Below are positions 43,471-54,959 of a stretch of 64,000 bases of DNA, piece after piece. Below the pieces are notes generated by a model. It was not told the origin of the DNA and did not search any database. It saw nothing but the letters and a program-made list of their open reading frames with translations. The position numbers were made by a program, and so were the translations under genes. Numbering within the stretch: the stretch's first letter is position 1; each line of letters starts with the position of its first letter. The stretch is from positions 3,293,395 to 3,357,394 of the forward strand of contig JAJHZJ010000252.1 in the NCBI GenBank assembly GCA_023548195.1. The letters are read 5' to 3'. Source of the DNA: Bettongia penicillata ogilbyi (lineage: Eukaryota; Chordata; Mammalia; Diprotodontia; Potoroidae).

Positions 43471-44746
43471 CCAGTATTGTGGAAATACAATCAAGATAAC
43501 ACAAGATCTAGCAGGTTCTACATTAAAGGATTGAAGGGCATGCAACATGATATTCTAGAAGTCAAAGGAACTAGGGCTAAAACCAAGAATCACCTACCCA
43601 GCAAAACTGAGTATAATACTTCAGGGGAAAAAATGGTCTTTCAATGAAATAGAGGACTTTCAAGCATTCTTGATAAAAGACCAGAGCTGAAAAGAAAATT
43701 TGACCTTCAAACACAAGAATGAAAAGAAGCATAAAAAGGTAAACAGCAAAGAGATGTCATAAAGGACTTACTGAAGTTGAACTGTTTACATTCCTACATG
43801 GAAAGACAATATTTGTAACTCTTGAAACTTTTCAGTATCTGGGTAGTTGGTGGAATTACGCACACACACACACACACATACATACACACATGTACACACA
43901 CAGAGACAGAGAACACAGAGTGAATTGAATAGGATGGGATCATATCTTTAAAAAATGAAATTAAGTGATGAGAGAGAAATGTATTGGGGGGAGAGAGGGG
44001 GAAATGGAATGGGGTAAACTATTTCTCATAGAAGAAGCAGGTAGGAGACCTTTTAGTGGAGGGAAAAGGAAGGGAGCTGAGAGAAAAACATGAAGTTTAC
44101 TCTCATCACATTTGACTAAAGGAAGGAATAAAATGCAAACTCATTTTGGTATGAAAACCTATCTTACAGTACAGGAAAGTGGGATAGAAGGGGATAAACA
44201 GGGAAGGGGGATGATGGAAGGGAGGGCAGTGGGAGGAAGGAGCAATTTGAAATGAACACTCTTGGGGAGGGACAGGATCAAAAGAGAGAATAGAAGCAAT
44301 GGGGGACAGGATAGGATGGAGGGAAATATAGTTAGTCTTATACAACACGACTATTATGGAAATCATTTGCAAAACTACACAGATATGGCCTATATTGAAT
44401 TGCCTGCCTTCCCAAACGGAATGGGTGGGGAGGGAGGGATGGGGAGAAGTTGAAACTCAAAGCTTTAGGAACAACTGTTGAGTATTGTTCTTGCTGCTAG
44501 GAAATAAGAAATACAGGTAATGGGGAATAGAAAGTTATCTGGCCCTACAGGACAAAAGAGAAGATGGGGACAAGGGAAAGGAAAGATTATAGAAGAGAGG
44601 GCAGATTGGTGATAGGGGAAATTAGAATGCTTGGTGTATTGGGGTGGGGGAATGGGACAAATGGGGAGAAAATTTGGAACCCAAAATTTTGTGAAAATGA
44701 GTGTAAAAGGTTAAATAAATAAATTTAACTAAAAAAAAGATATGAG

Positions 44747-44960
44747 CAAAAGAAAACAAAATTGTAGTAGTTCAAAAGAAACACAAGATGTACAAATTTA
44801 GAGACATCTCTACTCCAAATGTTCATAAGGACTATCTGTGCCCAATCTATGGTAGAGCCTTCTGAGCTTATATTGTTCTAATCAGTTACAGTAGGACACA
44901 CTATACCTTAACACGAACAGTGATGCCATTTCGGTCTTCTAGAATGAAGGAGAGGAAGAA
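44747..44960 (+). mobile_element. RTE/R4-like LINE, 3' part of split copy
   Basis: Resumes with 'gtagttcaaaagaaacacaa' and 'ctactccaaatgttcataag', aligned with the copy at 1739-2340, and ends 'gatgccatttcggtcttcta', then 'gaatgaagga', the family tail. Confidence 0.75.
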
Positions 44961-44974
44961 CATGAATCTAATTG

Positions 44975-45470
44975 AAAATGTTCTTTATAGAAATAGAGAA
45001 ATAATTGGAGAACTATTCATTGCTCATGAGTAGGTCTAGCCAACATAACAAAAATAACAGATACTATCTAAATTAATTTACTTATTTAGTGCTGTACTAA
45101 TCAAACTCCCTAAAAAATATTTGGTAAAACTAGAAAAAATATTAGCAAAATTCATCTGGAGGAAAAAAAGTCAAAAATTCAGGGGTAATAATGAAAAACA
45201 GTACGAAGGAACGAGATCTATTAGTACCAAATCTCAAACTGTACTACAAAAATAGTAATTAATAAAATAGCATGGTACTGATTAAAAAAAGAGAAAGGTT
45301 GATCAGTGGAATACAACATATAGAAGCAAACAAATATAGTGGCATAGAGTTTGATAAACCCAAAGACCCAACATACTGGAGGAAGACTCACTATTTGACA
45401 ATGACTGCTGGGGAAAATGGATTAGATTTAGAGACTAAATATATGATCCTATGATCTCATTAAATTCTGT
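44975..45470 (+). mobile_element. L1 ORF2 internal fragment
   Basis: 'tagtgctgtactaatcaaac', 'gcaaaattcatctggaggaa' and 'aaaatagcatggtactgatt' are L1 ORF2 sequence after the reverse-transcriptase domain. Both ends are truncated. Confidence 0.8.
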
Positions 45471-45475
45471 TAACT

Positions 45476-45644
45476 AGCACCCTGTGAAGGGAACAGCTAG
45501 TTGATGCAGTGGATAAAGCACCAACCTTAGAGCCAGGAGGATCTGAGTTCAAATGTGACCTCAGTCACTTACTAGCTGTGTGACCCTAGGCAAGTCACTT
45601 AACCCCCACTGCATCCAAAAGAAATTCATACAAGCACCCTGTGA
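45476..45644 (+). repeat. CORE-SINE with 12-bp target-site duplication
   Basis: 'agcaccctgtga' is at 45476-45487 and 45633-45644. The SINE has 'gcagtggataaagcaccaac', 'gtgaccctaggcaagtcact' and a short A-rich tail. It lacks the long Mar-1 tail. Confidence 0.95.
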
Positions 45645-45719
45645 GTTAGGGTTGTTTTATCAGCAAAAATAAATATGTAAAGGAGAGGGATGGGGTAGGG
45701 TTAATTGAATAAATAAATG

Positions 45720-46250
45720 GGAATGAAAGTCACTCAAACATATAAAGGTCATTGAAACAGAGAGAAGGGGAGATGGGAAAGAATGGGGTGGGGAAGGGGA
45801 ACCAGAAACACATTCCTATGAGGAATGAACAAAGGGAAGGCTAAAGCAATTCTCCTTTAGAAATCTCATCTTTTCTGAGAGTCATTTAGAGAATCAAGAG
45901 AGAACATTCATGGGTGAACCCCATGAAGCCGAATGGGAATTATCCTGAAGGTTGAATGAGCTGGAGGAGTGTTATATGAACTGGAGCAGTGAATTAAGAG
46001 AACCAGGAAAGAAATATACACAATGACTTTGTAATACAACTGGAAAAAATCTCGGAACTGAATGCTCTACAGTTTTTATGATCAAGAATCTCAGTTGGTC
46101 CTAAAGAGGGATGAGAAAATGTACTTCCCTCCTTTCTTTTCAGAGGTGGAAGGCTACAGCTATGGAACATTTCACATCCTATCAAATTCAGTTGATATAT
46201 TGGTTATTTTTTACTCAACTGCTTTTTTCCTCTCTTAAAAAAAAAAAAAA
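45720..46250 (+). mobile_element. L1-type 3' end, divergent subfamily
   Basis: 45970-46245 holds 'ttaagagaaccaggaaagaa', 'atacacaatgactttgtaat' and 'acttccctcctttcttttca', a 3' end unlike the other L1 copies here. The purine-rich DNA before it may be part of it. Confidence 0.5.
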
Positions 46251-46469
46251 CTTCTTTGTTACAAAATATGTTACAAAAATTACCTTGTAAGAAAATTCAC
46301 AACTCTCAGATGAAAGCTTTTCAAATGGGGAGGTGCAAAACTCAGGGATGCCCTGCTATCTAATCTGGATAGCAGAAGAGAGAAATGGTGTTTTTGAGAT
46401 TCCTTACTTTGTCTGAAGGCCATTGGGAGAGCAGAAGAACATGTGAGGGCAGAGGAAGGAATCATCTGT

Positions 46470-46805
46470 ATTTGTAGACAATATGATTGTCTTCCAAGAA
46501 AACCCTAAAGGACAATGAAGAAACTAATTGAGACGATTAATAATTTCTGCAAAGTAGCAAGATACAAAATAAGTATAAAAAATCTTCAGTGCTTTGTGCA
46601 TTATTAACAAAAGCCAGGAAGAAAAGGCAGGAATAGAAATTCCATTTAAAAAACACATTACATATAAAATATTTGGGAGTTAGCTTACAAAAGATGAACA
46701 TAGGTCTTGTACATAAATGTAGTTGCAAAATAATATTTAGAGAAATAAAGGAAGACCTGAATAATTGCAGATATTTTCAATGTTCATGGCTAGGCCACAC
46801 CAATA
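46470..46805 (+). mobile_element. L1 ORF2 fragment after the RT motif
   Basis: 'acaatatgattgtcttccaa', 'gcaagatacaaaataagtat' and 'aaatatttgggagttagctt' correspond to ORF2 between the FADD-type motif and the later domain. Confidence 0.75.
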
Positions 46806-47589
46806 TAATAAATTATCACCATCATCCTCAGCAACAATAAAACCAAGTATTTATTAAGCTTTCCTGTTTTTATAATCATGTAAATATATTATGGATGTGT
46901 AATATATACTTACATATATAGTATTAATACTGTATATAATTATTAAACATTTATATACATAATAATTATTCATAATGATGTATTTATATCTTTATTAAGC
47001 ATTTAGCACTGGGCCAACATGCCCCAAATGATGATACGATCTAAATTAACTTACAGATGTAGTCTTAACGTCAATCAAGCTAGCAAGGAGCAACTTTATT
47101 GCGAAAGAAAGTGAGCTCACCATCATCCGGGTATCTGCCACCTACGTTTGGGCTCTTTCACCCCTGGACCTTTTTCCATTGCTCCAGAAGTCATTTCCAG
47201 AGCAGATCTATTTCCCCATGGCCAACTGCTGCCTCCTGATTAGACTGTCTCAGGCCGTATTTCTGCTAGATTTTGCCTACTATGAGGAGGGTGTCCTAGG
47301 TCTCACAGAACATAGTATCATCACCTGGCACAAGGTGGAATCTCAGGGGAGGAACTCAAGCAGTCTAATCATCTACTTATTTCCCTCCCTGGGCCTCTCT
47401 CTTTCTCCTTCATGAATTAGTCTACTTTCAATCTTTCTCCAGTGATTCTGAACACCAAACTACCAATATATATATATATATATACCCCATCCTAACCAGC
47501 CTCCTGACTTCCTGGTTTTCTCCTCTGCCCTACTCTCCATCTCCAAATTCCACTATTGACCTACTTGTCCCTTCCATCGTGCTATCTGG
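46806..47589. other. Unassigned interval
   Basis: AT-rich to about 47000, then ordinary DNA. A short (TA)n run lies at 47466-47484. Nothing else recognised. Confidence 0.4.
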
Positions 47590-47665
47590 ATTTGTTGTAG
47601 TACAGTAATTCAGTAGTGTGTGACTTTTCATGACCCCATGGACCATAGTGTACCAGTCCCTTCTC
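47590..47665 (-). repeat. Bov-B/RTE LINE 3' fragment
   Basis: 'gtgtgacttttcatgacccc' followed by 'atggaccatagtgtaccag' is the complement of the Bov-B 3' end. The same block, altered, forms the tail of the Mar-1-like SINEs here. Confidence 0.6.
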
Positions 47666-47679
47666 TGTCAGGATTTACT

Positions 47680-49980
47680 GCTTTATAATTAAAAAACTTC
47701 TTTGATCTTAAATTTCCTACCTATTCTTTAAGACTTCAATTGAAACCTCTCAATTAAACTTTCATTGATCCCTACCAATTGCGTTCTCTTCTAATGGCAT
47801 ACTACTTTATATTCTCCTTGGACACCCTTTCCGGCACTGGTTACCCTTTCCCTCATTTTCCCCCAACTTCAAATATTTCTTGCTCCCTGTTGCTAATTTC
47901 AAGCTCATGTTCTACTACCATCTTTCAGCAACTTCTCCTTTAGTGTCCAAGCAATTCAGATTTATTACCCAATACAGTGCCTGGTGGAAGTTATCAATGG
48001 ACATTCTCCCCCTTTTCTAATCAGTTCCGTGCCTAGCTCACAGTATTTTCCTTTACTTCTGTTCTTATACCAGGGGATTTCAACATAAAACACCCATGAC
48101 CTATTCCTCTTTTCCACCATTACTTCTCATGTATCTTTGATTATGCCTTTAGTCATGGGCTCTAAAATTCTAAGTTATCTGATTATGAGATTCTACCAAT
48201 TCTATCTTGCCCTTTTGTCTTTTTCTCAGCCACTGATCTCTTCCCCCTCCAAGTTTATTATTATTTATTTTTAAAACTTTTTTATTCATTTTGAACTTAA
48301 ATACAAAAAGAGAGAAAAAAAAATCATTTCCACATACACACCAGAACATAGAGGAGTCAATATAAAACCATAAGCCATAGGTCTTAAAACCCCTAACCCT
48401 GTTTGTCATACTCTCTGGGACCTCTAATCCTTCTATGCCTCAGTTCCTTCCCTGGCCATCACCTCTGTACTGGCCACATTGTCCTCCCTTCTGTGTCTAG
48501 ATCCTTTGGAGAATTGGTTCAATCTACACTGTCTTCTTTGCTTAAATTCTACCACGACAAGCCCCAATCTGGGATTATTCCTAGCATCCCACCTTCTTTG
48601 ACCCTATTTACTGCTCAATGGAACTTGGGGAAAAAAGGTTACAAAACCATATTGAATCCTCTACAAATTTACTACATAATCTCAACTGGGTCTATACTGC
48701 AGCAAGGTATCCTTTTATATTTTCCTAAACAGTTTGTTATCTCACCCACTGCAGAGGCTATTCCAAGAGATCTTGTTTCTTTGCAAACCTCCTAGAACAC
48801 CCCTCCCCACACTCTCAGCTGAGGATCTTTCCTCATATTTCACTGAAAATATTGCAGTCATTCACTGAGAGATCCCTTTTCTCTCCTCATCTCCCATCAC
48901 CCAGACATGTTCCTCTTCTATCTCCCCTTCTCCTCATCTTGTATGAAGAAGCAGTCATTCTCTTTGACAAGGTAGATCCTGCAACACAGACCCTTGATCC
49001 CTTCCCCTTCTGTTTTGTCCAGAAGATTGTGTTCGTCATGATCTCCATTCTCTCCCTATTATTCAATCCCTTTCAACTGGCTGCTTCCCTGCTGCCTGTA
49101 AACATGGCACTGCCTCCCTCATGGTTAGAAAGCCCTCATTTTATCTGACAGTTTCTTTTATCTTTTGTCATATATCTACTCTCCCCTTCTCAGCTGAGCT
49201 CTTGAGAAAGTGGTGTATGTACTTCCTCCCTCCTCCCTAGATTCTAAGCCCTCTGCAATTTGGCTTTTTGCTTCATCATTCAACTGCAACCATGGACTTG
49301 TATCAGTTTTCATCCTTCTTGACATTTCTGTAGCTTTGGACAGTAAGGATCACCCTCTGCTTTGGGACTGCTGTCTTCTGATTTTCCTCCTATCTGTATG
49401 ATTCCTCCTTTTTTCAGTTTCCTTTCCTGGATCTTCATCCAGGTCTCACCCAATACCGGTGATTGTATCCTGAGGCTCTGTCCTGGGTCCTCTCCCACAT
49501 TCTCGCCTTTCTACTCATAAAGGCACCATCCTAATTCAAGCTGTTAGTACTTCTTGCTTGGATTATTACTGTCATCTCCCAATGGATTTTCCTGCCTTAA
49601 AGTCTCTTCTTACCCAAATACAACCTCCACATAGCTACCACAGTGATTTCCCTAAAGTGCAGATCTGACCATGTCATTTCTCTATGTGGTAAACTCCAGT
49701 GGTCCCCTATTACCCCCAGAATAATATAAATTCCTCTCTGGGGCATTTAGAGCTCTTCCAAACCAGGCTCATTTCTACCTTTCCTGCTTTACTACACATT
49801 ACTCCCCTCTATCCTTTGGTCCAACTAAACCGGCCTTCTGCTCGTTTGGACACATGATGCTCCATTTCCCTAACCCTCCCTCCTTTCCCCTTGTACTTGA
49901 AATTCCAGAATTGGGCCTCTTCCTTGGCTTTGCTTAATGGTCTTTCACGACCTGGTCTTGCTCCAACTTGGGACTTAGTG
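47680..49980 (+). mobile_element. L2 LINE with reverse-transcriptase and C-terminal sequence
   Basis: Decayed L2 ORF2. 49310-49400 gives a frame with 'LLDISVALDSKDHPLL' (RT block with the usual 'AFDTVDH' altered). About 49440-49490 matches the 'QGSVLGPLLF' RT block. 49530-49790 has the late domain ('gatctgaccatgtcatttct', 'actccagtggtcccctatta'). Stops and indels make it non-functional. An L1 3' end interrupts it at 48255-48375. Confidence 0.7.
48255..48375 (-). repeat. L1 3' UTR fragment inside L2
   Basis: 'tttttattcattttgaactt' and the A/T-rich start are the complement of an L1 3' end, like the one at 17775. Confidence 0.6.
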
Positions 49981-50039
49981 GAGTAGCAGAGGCCTGACAA
50001 CCATATGGCAAATATTCCAAATTACTAATGAGGGAAATG

Positions 50040-50310
50040 GAAAAAATTAAAAACTGAGACTTAAGAACTCTGATCAACACAATGATCAACCACAATTCCT
50101 GAGGACTCATGAGGAAACATGTTAGCCACCTCCTGGCTGGGTAGTGATGGACTCAGGGTACAGACTGAGACCTACTTTTTAGACATGGTCATTGCAGAAA
50201 TTTGTTTCGCTTAGCTGCATACTTGTTACAAGGGTTTTGTTTTTCTTTTTCTCCCACTGGAGAGGGTGGAGCAAGGAGAGAAAATAGATTTTTATTAATC
50301 TTTTAAAAAG
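50040..50310 (+). mobile_element. L1 3' UTR, distinct subfamily
   Basis: 'attcctgaggactcatgagg', 'gatggactcagggtacagac' and 'tacttgttacaagggttttg' then an A-rich end. The same sequence in complement is at 11140-11335. Confidence 0.75.
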
Positions 50311-50339
50311 AGAAAATAAAAAAAAGAAAATTAAAACAA

Positions 50340-50850
50340 TTTGATGTATTATCTTACATACATCCTATTGGCCAAGATCATCAATGTCTCAATGGCTGTG
50401 GGAAGACAGGAACTCTAATATGCTATTGGTACAGCTGTGAATTGATCAGTGTGTTCTGAAAAAAGATTTGGGGATTTCACTTATTTAAATTTATTTACTT
50501 AATGGAATTTATTTATTTAATTCTTCATATTATCTACTGGGTTTATACAACCAAAAGGTCAAGGACGGTAAAAAGACCTCAAATTGTACCAAAATATTCA
50601 CAGTGGTAGTATTTGTAGTAGTAGAAAGCTGGAAATAAATTATGTACCCAAGGATTGTGGGGAATAGTTGAATGAAGTATAGCATATGAAATATGATGGA
50701 ATATTGATACCTGGCAAGGAATAATGAATGCAAAGTATGCAGAAAAACATGAGGGAGCTTGTTTAAACCAATGCAGAGTGAAGAAAATAGAATCAAAAGA
50801 ACAGTATACACAATGAAATGTAAGGCTCCATTCACACCCAATTAATCTAT
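50340..50850 (+). mobile_element. L1 ORF2 C-terminal fragment
   Basis: 'caatatgctattggtacagc'-like start with 'gaattgatcagtgtgttctg', then 'tatgatggaatattgatacc' and 'aaccaatgcagagtgaagaa'. More diverged than the copies at 10085 and 38790. Confidence 0.7.
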
Positions 50851-50854
50851 CAAT

Positions 50855-51730
50855 CAATCAGGAAGTAAACCAGGTTTTAAGGTATTTTCCTATAAATCAC
50901 AGTACTCTGACAAGATTTTAATCAATTTAGAAGGACAAGACTGGTCATTGGATGAAAGGCAGATGACTGCACCAAGATTCCTTGTGATTAATTAAGACCA
51001 TCAAAATATGTCTCTGGACCTATGTATAAAAAGAATTGTCAGTCCAGTAGGGAGCCAGTTTGGTTGTAGAGGTCCTCCACACAAAATTTTGCTCAGGGAC
51101 AAGAGTTTTTATTTCTCTTCTCCCCACACAAACATTTAATTGTGGAAATTTCAGAGATCCTGAAGTCTGATCAAAGGGTCCCACTCATGATCAGAATTAG
51201 TAGAAAATTAGCCATAGGACTTAGGAATTGACATAGGAAGCTCAAGATAGACATGCTAAAGTAGCAATCTTCAGAGCCCAGCGGAGAGCTAAACCCAAGG
51301 GGAGCTTGGGAAATTCCACAAACAGAGAAAAGGACATCAGCAACCAGGAGTTATTATGACTTTTCTTTAGATATGTATGCGAGACGCACAAATGTGTCAC
51401 AAATGACTATTGTACTCTGTGAACCTAACCATGAGAATAGAGGGATTATGCTCCCCATCCCATCCACAGGTTTGAATAAAATGTCTATGTAGCTATGGTT
51501 CTTGCTATACATTTCCCTTCCCCGCAACCTCCATGAAAGCTAAGTGATGCTACTAGTTGATAATGAAAGGAGAGCATGAGGAAAAAGTACTGGAACTCTA
51601 AAAGTAGTAGTCAGCTGTCCTCTGGGGACCTGCCTTGCCAATTCAAGTGGTAATTGGGGAAATAACCCCAGAAGGGATGCTAGATGCTAAAAGGCTGGTA
51701 TAATTTTGAGATTCTTTGTGTTTACAAGGA
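50855..51730. other. Unassigned interval, possibly an old LTR
   Basis: A TATA-like 'atgtataaaaag' at about 51022 is followed by 'cagtccagtagggagcc'. This is LTR-like, but I cannot define TG/CA ends or a target duplication. Confidence 0.3.
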
Positions 51731-51734
51731 CTCC

Positions 51735-51985
51735 CAGGAGAGATTCTCCATCTGTGATTCTCATTCTTGGATACCCTACTCTACTGGTCTCATATTGCAT
51801 CCTGAGCCATCTCCAGTCATCCTAATGAGTATCACACCACTGGACCCAGATGGCTCAGGAGAAGAGAGTGAGGTTAGTGACCTTGCACAGCCCTCCCTCA
51901 CTCAAATCAAAGTCAATTGCAAGTCATGTCATCATCTTGATGTCATGGTCCTCTTTGAAAATGAAGGACAAATACAACATCAACT
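51735..51985 (+). repeat. SINE sharing its 3' tail with the RTE/R4-like LINE
   Basis: The best copy of this SINE here: 'catctccagtcatcctaatg', 'gcacagccctccctcactca', 'gatgtcatggtcctctttga' and 'aaatgaaggacaaa'. Confidence 0.8.
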
Positions 51986-51989
51986 CTAC

Positions 51990-53490
51990 TGATTATTCAT
52001 TAGAAAAAAAATTAGGATTTTTTTTAGATTGTAATTGGACAGTCTGTTTTCTGGTATATTTCCTTTATAAATCAGTACCATTGTTTTGGGATTAACTTCT
52101 TTTGCTCAGTCATATGGTTAAGTTCTGATGTATTTATTAAATCCTTAATAAGTATAGAGGCTGATATGAGTAGTATGGATTTTGAGTCCCTAAAATACTA
52201 GTACCTAGAAGTTTGTCTAGAACATACAGTAATAGATCATATATGTTTATTTCTTCCTTTTTTTTTACTTTTAAGAAGAATCAGACAGTTCTCTTTACTT
52301 GTGATGTAAGTCCAGATAGCTTATCTGAAGTCCTTATGGATTGTAGTTTCATAGTATAAGATTTTCTTGCTAACCTTGAAATTCAGAGTATTAAACCCTA
52401 ACTGCTGAATTCCTTGTGAGGAAAACTGCACACCTTTTTGGGATTTATTTATTTTCCTTTTAAGTTAATCTACTTACCCTAGTGAGAGGTTCTACTTGCA
52501 TATTGGTAGGGAGCCTTTGCTATTCTATAGTGGAGACCTACAGGAAATGTTTCTGGATGTACAGTGGGATCACTTTATGTATGAAAGGAATTCTTAGAGA
52601 CAAATGCTAATGTCCTGTGTGGAGAAAGATGCCCGGAGATTTTGTTCACACTTCCAGGTGAATTGCTCCATTTGCTAAAGAGAATCATGGAGGAATTTTC
52701 ATCCAGGATAGTTTATTTTCTCACCCAAGAGTAAAGAGTTTACTTCTAGTTCATCCCAGGCTCTGATCCCTGGGTGTAGGGGAGGGCCTAATATGTTTTG
52801 AGAGCTCTGTAGGGACTAGACTTTCCCTACAAAGGGGAGAATTGTCTTTATTTTCCTTTTTCTTTCCTTTATTGCTTTTGGATTGGAGAAGGCCTTTATA
52901 AATACCAACCAAGTCAGGTGGAAACTAGAAGAAATTTGTAAAATTATATGTTTTTTTTAAAAGTGATATCACCAAGGTATTTGGAGGTATAGAAGAATGT
53001 ACATGGAAGTGTAGAAGAAATAAATTTCCCAGTTATTTGTGGACTATGTTACATAGACTTTTCCCTCTTATATGTCTTTGCTCATGAAACTACTCTCTTT
53101 GCCTAATATAAATCCACTTCTTCCCAAGCCTGGGATGGGAGTTCCTTGAAGGACAGCCCTGTGACCTGTGTTCTGTGTCCTTGGAGGGAGAAGTGACTCC
53201 TGATTGGCTGGCAGTGAAGGACGCTGAACAAGGTGGATATGCTTTAAAAAGAGTAGTTGGAGAAAGAATAGGTAAGAAAGAAGCAAATGTGGCATTTTGA
53301 GGAGAGATTAGATCCTGGAACTGTAAGATTTGAAGGGAATCTGCTGGTCTTCAATATGTCCTTGTTTCCTAGTACCAATGACTGTAGAGACTGTCAAGAG
53401 TCAACTTTTTGTGGTGATTTTTCAGAGGTATGCTAGGAAAACACAAGTCATACTTTTAAATTTTTACAGTTGTAAATACATTTCTTCATC
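51990..53490. other. Mostly unassigned interval
   Basis: A weak L2-like end may lie at about 53110-53200. No gene-like signal. Confidence 0.4.
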
Positions 53491-53494
53491 ACTT

Positions 53495-53632
53495 TCTGAA
53501 GTCTAAACAATCAATGAAGCAATATAAATTAAACCCTAATTTGTTACATTTATTGATTTCTGAGTTATAAGTGCTCCCACTGAAAATTTAAGTCAGTTGT
53601 TGCTATCTGGTAAAAGCTGGCTCCAGTACCCC
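53495..53632. repeat. Unclassified interspersed repeat, copy 2
   Basis: Pairs with 30125-30240. The copies keep the same order of short blocks with small gaps. Confidence 0.5.
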
Positions 53633-53939
53633 ACTGAATTTTTCTTTCTTTTGTTGAGCTGAGATCTCATCTTACTCCCAGGTGAATAATTCATTTAGTT
53701 TTATTCTCTATGGTCCATTGCAATTTGTATAATAATTCACCCAATTTCTGTTTATTAATGTACTAGGTATTTATTCATGATGGTCTTTTGTGTAACCAGC
53801 CTTTGGTGTGAAGGAGCTAAGTAGATGAGTTTAAGCTAAGTATGACCTTGCTCTTGAAAGTGTCAGGGAAAGTGCCTCTTAGTCTGAACCTGTTTATTAT
53901 ATTTATGAACCACAGTTATTTGATGTGGGTAGACATACA

Positions 53940-54032
53940 CAGAGGCAGCTAGGGTGACCAGGGAGTTAGGAGAACCTGAGTTCAAATTTGGCTTCAGATA
54001 CTAGTAATATGATTCTGGGCAAGTGTATGATG
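53940..54032 (+). repeat. CORE-SINE head fragment
   Basis: 'cagaggcagctagggtgacc', 'aacctgagttcaaatttggc' and 'gattctgggcaagtg' then loss of similarity. Confidence 0.7.
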
Positions 54033-54959
54033 CCAGGGCATCTTCTATCATGGGGCTGAAGACTTACAAAAAGTGAATTTTTCTGGGAAGATGGCAGAGT
54101 AGGTCAGAAAACTCCAGGTTCTCCAAATTTCCTCCACAGGCACAATGGAACATCACCTCAAAGTGAACATACAGCAGCAAAAATAAAGTGGAAAAAAGTA
54201 GTTATCCTCCTAAGACAAACTTGAGAGAACCTCAGGAAAGATCTTACTTCCTGGATAAGAAGTTTGGCCCAATGGAAGTGCAAAAACCTCCAGGCCAACT
54301 CTGCAGAATCAACAACACAGTCTGGGGGCAGCTGAGTCAGGAAGCGGACTTGGCCCTCAGAAGCCATCACCCCCACAGACAGTGTGGGGTCCGACAGCTG
54401 AGCAGAGGAAGATTGAAAGTGCTTTCTTAGGATGTTAGGGACAGCTGTGTTTAACCCAGCCACAGCTGTGGATGAGAAGGATCCCTCAAGTCCAATCACT
54501 GTGGTAATAGAGGGGTGGGGACCCATCTGGCTGTGGGAACTTTCAGGAAAGTAGAGTCCCTAGTTTTGGCTCTAGGGAAAAACTGAAGTTTGCAGCTTGG
54601 GAGAGATGCAGGGAGCAAGAACTTGTGGGACGATGTGGCTGGGAAGCCCCAGCCATGCCTTGGGGATGAGGAGGAGTGCCTGAGGTTGAACCCCCAGAGA
54701 GAGTTCAGAAAATAATAAAGGACCTCAGCCCTGGGGCACGATTACCCACTGAACTAGTACCTGTTTGTGATAATAAGCTGCTAAAAAAACATAATAAAAG
54801 CAAAATGAATTAAGCAAAAGAAAAAAAAAACCTGACCATAGGCAGCTACTATAGAAATAAAGAAAAATCTGTGTTCATATTCAGAGGAGGATACTGAAGT
54901 AAAAAAAAGCCACTCTTATCTCACAGAGAAGCATCAAATGGTCACAAACCCCAAAAGAG

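Larger units (their letters stand above)
41896..44746 (+). mobile_element. Complete HAL1-like (half-L1) element with 14-bp target-site duplication
   Basis: The duplicate 'aaaaaagatatgag' is at 41896-41909 and 44733-44746. The insert (about 41910-44732, 2.8 kb) has an L1-type 5' UTR (41910-42590), an ORF1 remnant (42595-43470), and a purine-rich 3' region with a CA tract at 43860-43905, ending 'gttaaataaataaattt' plus an A tail. No endonuclease or reverse-transcriptase sequence lies between ORF1 and the tail. That is the HAL1 layout known from mammals, in which mobilisation is thought to rely on L1 ORF2p supplied in trans. The flanking LINE reads straight through when the insert is ignored, which confirms both ends. 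Confidence 0.9.

Noticed and set aside
48403..49401. Several 60-130-codon plus frames that might suggest a host gene
   Set aside because: The best-conserved part carries L2 reverse-transcriptase motifs, so they are LINE remnants.
51000..51130. Possible LTR promoter ('atgtataaaaag')
   Set aside because: No paired TG/CA ends, target duplication or polyadenylation signal in a consistent arrangement.
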